A stretch of 35,066 nucleotides of DNA from Gammaproteobacteria bacterium. GTDB taxonomy: Bacteria > Pseudomonadota > Gammaproteobacteria > Chromatiales > Chromatiaceae. The notes beneath the pieces are model-generated. The model ran no database searches. It saw only the letters and a list, made by a program, of their open reading frames with translations, and was not told the DNA's origin. Position 1 is the stretch's first letter. Each line of letters starts with the position of its first letter. The position numbers and the translations under genes are program-made. Positions 30,791-35,066 of the stretch are shown here, in pieces. The stretch spans positions 1 through 35,066 of the forward strand of contig JALORY010000011.1 of the NCBI GenBank assembly GCA_025458675.1, read 5' to 3'.

Positions 30791-33148
30791 TCAGTCGGCC
30801 GTTGACCCGGCAATGCGATTTCGCATGGCGCAGATCGCGGCCTGGCCGAGCGAGATCCCGCCGTCGTTGGCGGGAACGAGCCGGTGGCCGAGCACGGCGA
30901 CCCCGCGCGCGCGCAGCAAAGCCGCCGTGCGCTCGAACAGCGCGCGGTTCTGGAACACGCCGCCCGAGAGCGCGACGGCGGGCAGCCGGTGCGCCGCTGC
31001 CAACTGCGCCGCGACGTCCGAGACGACCTGCGCGAGGCCGGCGTGGAAGCGCGCAGCAACCACGGCCAAGGACGTCCCGGCGCGCAGATCGGCGAGCAGC
31101 GCCGGCCAGAGGGGCGCGGGGCTCACCTGCCAGGGCGTCGCCTCCGCCTCGACACGAAGCGGGTAGGGCGAGGCGACGGACGCCCAGTCCTCTTCCAGTG
31201 CGGCCTCGAGGGCAATGGCCGCCTCGCCCTCGTAACTCACCCGGTCCGGGCACACGTCGGCAGCGGCGGCCACCGCATCGAAGAGGCGACCGCAGGAGCT
31301 CGCGAGCGGCGAGTTGATGCCGCGTCGGATCATGGCGAGCAGAGCGCCGACCGGCTTGCCGGCGAGCGCGTCCGCGAGCGGGAGGTCGCCGAAGTCGCGC
31401 CGGAAGGCGTCCCAGCCGACGTGGGCGGCGAGCTGCGCGACCGTATTGCGCCAGGGCTCGAGGATCGACCGCACCCCGCCCGGCATCGCGGTGGGGGCGA
31501 GGTGCGCGAGTCGCGTGCACTGCGTGTAGTCGGCGGCGAGGAACTCGCCGCCCCAGAGCGTCCCGTCGGCCCCGTAGCCCAGCCCGTCGAGCACGACCCC
31601 CAGTACCCGGCCGCGGTCCGGCAACCAGCCGTTCTCGGCGAGCACCGCAGCGACGTGCGCGTGGTGGTGCTGCACCGTGTCGACCGGCAGACCCTCCCGC
31701 TTGGCCCACGCCCGCCCGAAGCGCGTCGCGCGGTACTCCGGGTGCGCATCGACCACGAGCCGCTGCGGCCGGTGCGCGAAGAGCTCGAGGTAGAGCGCCA
31801 CCGTGCGCTCGTACTCGGCGAAGGTACGTGCATCCTCGAGATCCCCGAGGTGCTGGGAGAGCACGGCCAGGCCGTGCTCGAGCACGCAGAAGGTGCTCTT
31901 GAGCTCGCCGCCGAGGGCGAGGATCGGCGGCGCGGCGGCGAAGGCGTCGGGCAGCGGCAGGGGCGACGGCGCGTAGCCACGCGCCCGCCGCAGGAGCCGC
32001 GGGCCGCCGTCCATCCAGCGCACCACCGAGTCGTCGACCCGGTTGACGATGTCGCGGTCGTGCAGCAGGAAGAAGTCCGCAAGCGGGCGCAGGCGGTCTT
32101 CGGCGTCCGCGTTGCCGATGCACTGCGGCTCTTCGCTCAGGTTGCCGCTGGTCATCACGAGCGGCCGATCCCAGCCCGCGAGCAGCAGCTGGTGGAGCGG
32201 ACTGTAGGGCAGCATGAAGCCGAGCGTGCGCTGGCCCGGTGCCACCGACGGCGCCACGCGCCGACCGCCGTGGGCGTCGAGCAGAACGACGGGCGCCGCC
32301 GAACCGACGAGCAGCGCGGCCTCCTCGTCGCTCACATGGCAGTAGGCGCGCACGACCGGGAGATCGCGCGCCATCAGCGCGAAGGGCTTGCGGTAGCGCC
32401 GCTTGCGCTCACGCAGCCGTGCGACCGCCGCCTCGTCCGTCGCGTCACACGCGAGGTGGAACCCGCCGATGCCTTTCACCGCGACGATCGCGCCCTGGTC
32501 GAGCAGCCGGCTGGCCAGCGCGGGGGCATCGCGCGCATCCCCGTCGCGCGGATCGATCCGGCGACCGTGGGCATCCTCGATCCAGCAGGTCGGACCGCAC
32601 GCAGGGCACGCGTTGGGCTGGGCATGGAAGCGACGGTCGCCCGTGTCGGCGTACTCCCGCGCGCAGGCCGCGCACATGGCGAAGGGCGCCATGCTGGTGT
32701 TGGCGCGGTCGTAGGGGATTGCCCGGACGATCGACAGCCGCGGCCCGCAGTGCGTGCAATTGGTGAACGCATAGCGATGGCGCCGATCGGCGGGATCGGC
32801 CACCTCCGCGCGGCAGGCCCCGCAGGTGGCGGCATCGGGCACGACGGCGGTGCGCACCTCGCCTCGGGCGCTCGCGACGATCCGGAAGTCTTCCCCCGCG
32901 GGGCCGCCGGCCGCCGGCATCCGCTCCAGCGCCGCGATACGGGCGAGCGGGGGACACTCCGCCACGAGTCGCGCGCAGAAGACGTCGCGGCGCTCCGCGT
33001 CACCCCAGACGCGGATCAGCACGCCCTCCCCGTCGTTGCGCACCTCGCCCGCGAGCCCGAGCTCGTGCGCGATGCGCCAGACGGTCGGCCGGAAGCCGAC
33101 GCCCTGCACCAGCCCGCGCACGCGGATCTCTTCGCCGATCGAATGCAA
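30791..33148 (-). CDS. hypF: Carbamoyltransferase HypF ([NiFe]-hydrogenase maturation)
   Basis: Acylphosphatase domain RGLVQGVGFRPTVWRIA; zinc fingers CGAC..CTHC..CAAC..CPAC; YrdC-like domain; VDAHPEYRATRFG and HHHAHVAAVLAENG. Confidence 0.95.
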   Translation of the reverse strand: MHSIGEEIRVRGLVQGVGFRPTVWRIAHELGLAGEVRNDGEGVLIRVWGDAERRDVFCARLVAECPPLARIAALERMPAAGGPAGEDFRIVASARGEVRTAVVPDAATCGACRAEVADPADRRHRYAFTNCTHCGPRLSIVRAIPYDRANTSMAPFAMCAACAREYADTGDRRFHAQPNACPACGPTCWIEDAHGRRIDPRDGDARDAPALASRLLDQGAIVAVKGIGGFHLACDATDEAAVARLRERKRRYRKPFALMARDLPVVRAYCHVSDEEAALLVGSAAPVVLLDAHGGRRVAPSVAPGQRTLGFMLPYSPLHQLLLAGWDRPLVMTSGNLSEEPQCIGNADAEDRLRPLADFFLLHDRDIVNRVDDSVVRWMDGGPRLLRRARGYAPSPLPLPDAFAAAPPILALGGELKSTFCVLEHGLAVLSQHLGDLEDARTFAEYERTVALYLELFAHRPQRLVVDAHPEYRATRFGRAWAKREGLPVDTVQHHHAHVAAVLAENGWLPDRGRVLGVVLDGLGYGADGTLWGGEFLAADYTQCTRLAHLAPTAMPGGVRSILEPWRNTVAQLAAHVGWDAFRRDFGDLPLADALAGKPVGALLAMIRRGINSPLASSCGRLFDAVAAAADVCPDRVSYEGEAAIALEAALEEDWASVASPYPLRVEAEATPWQVSPAPLWPALLADLRAGTSLAVVAARFHAGLAQVVSDVAAQLAAAHRLPAVALSGGVFQNRALFERTAALLRARGVAVLGHRLVPANDGGISLGQAAICAMRNRIAGSTAD

Positions 33149-33182
33149 TTCGGTGGTTCCGTTGCCGGCGGCACGCAGCCGC

Positions 33183-33695
33183 TCAGCTGTCCCTGACGTA
33201 GAAGTGCCCGGCGCCGATGAAGCGGTCGCGCCAGTAGCCCTGGAGGAGATTCTCGGTCCGCACCGCGTCGCCCGAATAGGGCGCGTGGACGAACTGTCCC
33301 TTGCCCAGGTAGATGCCGACGTGGCTCGGGGTGGAGGGCGTGCGGAAGAAGACGAGGTCGCCGGGCGTCAGCTCGTCCGCGTCCTTCGGCTTGGCGCGTC
33401 GGTACTGCTCGGAGCTGGTCCGCGGCACCGGCAACGCCGCCCTGTCGTGCGCGTAATAGACGAGCCCGCTGCAGTCGAAGCCCTGGCCGGGAACCGTCCC
33501 GCCGTAGCGATAGGGCTGCCCGAGCATGGCGACCGCGCTGCTCAGCACGGCCCGACGCTCGGGCCCGACCGTGGACCAGTCCCCCTTGTCACGGAACCCC
33601 TTGCTCGCGCAGCCCGCCACGGCGAGCGCCACCGACAGCAGGAACAGGCCGCGCCAGGCACCCTTCGAAAACTGAGGCAATTTGTTAATCCCCAC
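33183..33695 (-). CDS. NlpC/P60 family lipoprotein (Spr-like peptidoglycan endopeptidase)
   Basis: Lipobox VAGCASKG; PYRYGGTVPGQGFDCSGLVYYAH (Cys) ... PSHVGIYLGKGQFVHAP (His). Confidence 0.93.
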   Translation of the reverse strand: MGINKLPQFSKGAWRGLFLLSVALAVAGCASKGFRDKGDWSTVGPERRAVLSSAVAMLGQPYRYGGTVPGQGFDCSGLVYYAHDRAALPVPRTSSEQYRRAKPKDADELTPGDLVFFRTPSTPSHVGIYLGKGQFVHAPYSGDAVRTENLLQGYWRDRFIGAGHFYVRDS

Positions 33696-33756
33696 CGCGA
33701 AGCGCCTGACATTCGTACAGTTTTCCTCTCCGGATAAAGATATCAGGCTTTTCGCG
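33696..33756. repeat. Interrupted inverted repeat in nlpC/membrane-protein divergent intergenic region
   Basis: CGCGAAgcGCCTGA (33696-33709) and TCAGGCttTTCGCG (33743-33756); 12/14 arm positions complementary, 33-bp spacer. Confidence 0.5.
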
Positions 33757-33820
33757 CCGTGGAAGGCCGGCGGGCGCGCCGCGTGCTAGATTGCGCGCCG
33801 TTCGCCATCGAGGGCCGAGC

Positions 33821-34102
33821 ATGGACGACGCACTGGTCTGGATCATCATCGCCGCGTTCTACGCGCCGCTGCACTACCTCCTGCCGCTGCTCGTCGTCGT
33901 GATGACCGGTACCGAAGAAGGCGAGGCCCGCCGGCGCCGGCTGATCGCGACCGTCGTCGACTGCACCCTGTCGATGGCGATTGCCTTCACCGTCGTGATC
34001 TGGCTGGCGCACGGACAGCTGCAGGCGGCGATGGTCGTCCTGCTGCTGTCGATGGCCACCCCCTACCTCCGGATCTGGCTGCACCGGCGCGCGGCGCCCT
34101 GA
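33821..34102 (+). CDS. Small predicted membrane protein, three TM segments
   Basis: MDDALVWIIIAAFYAPLHYLLPLLVVVMTG...LSMAIAFTVVIWLAHGQLQAAMVVLLLSMATPYLRIWLHRR. Confidence 0.75.
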   Translation: MDDALVWIIIAAFYAPLHYLLPLLVVVMTGTEEGEARRRRLIATVVDCTLSMAIAFTVVIWLAHGQLQAAMVVLLLSMATPYLRIWLHRRAAP

Positions 34103-34110
34103 GTGGCGCC

Positions 34111-34950
34111 CTACTCGCCCACGACCCAGTCGAGCCGCCACGCACCCCGGCCCTCGACCCCGAGCACGCCCGTCAGCCACGGCAGCCAGGAGGCCAGCTC
34201 TCGGTCCAACGTCCAGGGCGGATTCGCCACCAGCACGCCCGAACCCTTGAGACCGAGTGGCTGCGCGCCGTCTCGCACCAGTTCCACGCGCAGGATGGGC
34301 CGCAGGCCGGCGACGACCAGCGCGCGCGCGAGGCGCAGCGGCATGGCGTCGTCGAGAATCGGGTACCAGATCGCGTAGCAGCCCCCCGGCCAGCGCGCCC
34401 AGGCGGCCGCCGTCGCCTCGACGACGCCCTTCCAGTCGCCGACGACTTCGTAAGACGGGTCGAGCAGTGCGAGACCGCGCCGCTCGGCAGGCGGCGTCAG
34501 GGCGACGAGCCCCTCGTAGCCGTCGCGCCGGTGCGCGGCGACGCGGCGGTCGCCCCGGAACGTTGCGCGCAGCGCCGCGTGGTCGGCGGCATTGAGCTCC
34601 ATCAGCACGAGACGGTCCGCCGGTCGGAGCAGCGCCGCAGCGAGTGCGGGCGAGCCCGGGTACGCCGCGAGTCGCCCGGCCGGATTTGCGGCGCGCACCG
34701 CGCGCAGATAGGGCAGCAACGCGTCGGGCACGTCCGCCCGCTCCCACAACCGCCCGATGCCCTGCGCCGCCTCGCCGGTGCGCCGGGCGCGAGCGCCGCC
34801 GAGATCGTAGCGGCCCTCGCCCGCGTGCGACTCGTAGTAGCACAGCGGCTTGTCCTTGCGCGCGAGCAGGCCCAGGGCGCTGGTCAGCACCGCGTGCTTG
34901 AGCACGTCGGCGAAGTTGCCGGCGTGGAAGGCGTGACGATAGCTCAGCAT
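34111..34950 (-). CDS. rlmJ: 23S rRNA (adenine(2030)-N6)-methyltransferase
   Basis: MLSYRHAFHAGNFADVLKHAVL...YYESHAGEGRYDL...LLDPSYEV...VLVANPPWTLD. Confidence 0.95.
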   Translation of the reverse strand: MLSYRHAFHAGNFADVLKHAVLTSALGLLARKDKPLCYYESHAGEGRYDLGGARARRTGEAAQGIGRLWERADVPDALLPYLRAVRAANPAGRLAAYPGSPALAAALLRPADRLVLMELNAADHAALRATFRGDRRVAAHRRDGYEGLVALTPPAERRGLALLDPSYEVVGDWKGVVEATAAAWARWPGGCYAIWYPILDDAMPLRLARALVVAGLRPILRVELVRDGAQPLGLKGSGVLVANPPWTLDRELASWLPWLTGVLGVEGRGAWRLDWVVGE

Positions 34951-34967
34951 CGCGGGCTCGAGGCGAC

Positions 34968-34995
34968 AAAAAAGGCGGCCAGTCGCCTGGCCGCC
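34968..34995 (-). terminator. Intrinsic terminator, minus strand, of a gene beyond the right edge
   Basis: Minus strand reads GGCGGCCAG-gcga-CTGGCCGCC-TTTTTT; perfect 9-bp stem. Confidence 0.85.
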
Positions 34996-35033
34996 TCCGT
35001 CGTGCAAATTCGTTCGATGGCCGAGGAGCCGGC

Positions 35034-35066
35034 TCAGGCCAGCCGCTCGACCTCCGACGCCTGGGG
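35034..35066 (-). CDS. C-terminal fragment of a truncated gene (…PQASEVERLA*)
   Basis: In-frame to TGA just upstream of the minus-strand terminator; too short to identify. Confidence 0.4.
   Translation of the reverse strand, partial: PQASEVERLA

Noticed and set aside
30884-33196. 770-aa plus-strand ORF
   Set aside because: Exact antisense shadow of hypF, no recognisable domain, Arg/Ala/Glu-rich composition.

Overview
The window is about 35 kb of high-GC proteobacterial chromosome, probably gammaproteobacterial judging by gene content. It is almost fully coding. I found no rRNA, tRNA, CRISPR array, integrase or transposase. Left to right: (1) ppnP, a stand-alone cyclic-nucleotide-binding-fold protein, a DUF302 protein, a TatD-family hydrolase, tcdA, pterin dehydratase and a Cys-rich zinc-ribbon protein; (2) the minus-strand lipid/division cluster yceD-rpmF-plsX-fabH-fabD-fabG-acpP-fabF-pabC-mltG-tmk-holB-pilZ-tatD, with maf divergent to it; (3) a minus-strand exosortase A (XrtA/EpsH, PEP-CTERM) exopolysaccharide locus from about 26.0 to 15.5 kb: export lipoprotein, Wzz-like chain-length protein, tyrosine autokinase, TIGR03016-like outer-membrane protein, ExeA-like ATPase, wecB, polysaccharide deacetylase, FemAB-like protein, and exosortase fused to EpsI. 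It lacks glycosyltransferases, PrsK/PrsR regulators and any PEP-CTERM substrate; (4) cysZ-like, aminotransferase, HAD hydrolase, dksA-gluQ, an isolated hypF, an NlpC/P60 lipoprotein, a small membrane protein and rlmJ. I do not see a wholly new system. The most interesting signals are the stripped-down XrtA locus, the dyad upstream of it, two genes (ppnP, gluQ) whose start codons directly abut intrinsic-terminator hairpins, hairpins and a possible promoter bracketing acpP, CTG/GTG starts in four-base TGA overlaps, a degenerate cNMP-binding motif, and a missed 56-aa ORF convergent with gluQ. Family names come from motif recognition only; no database search was run.
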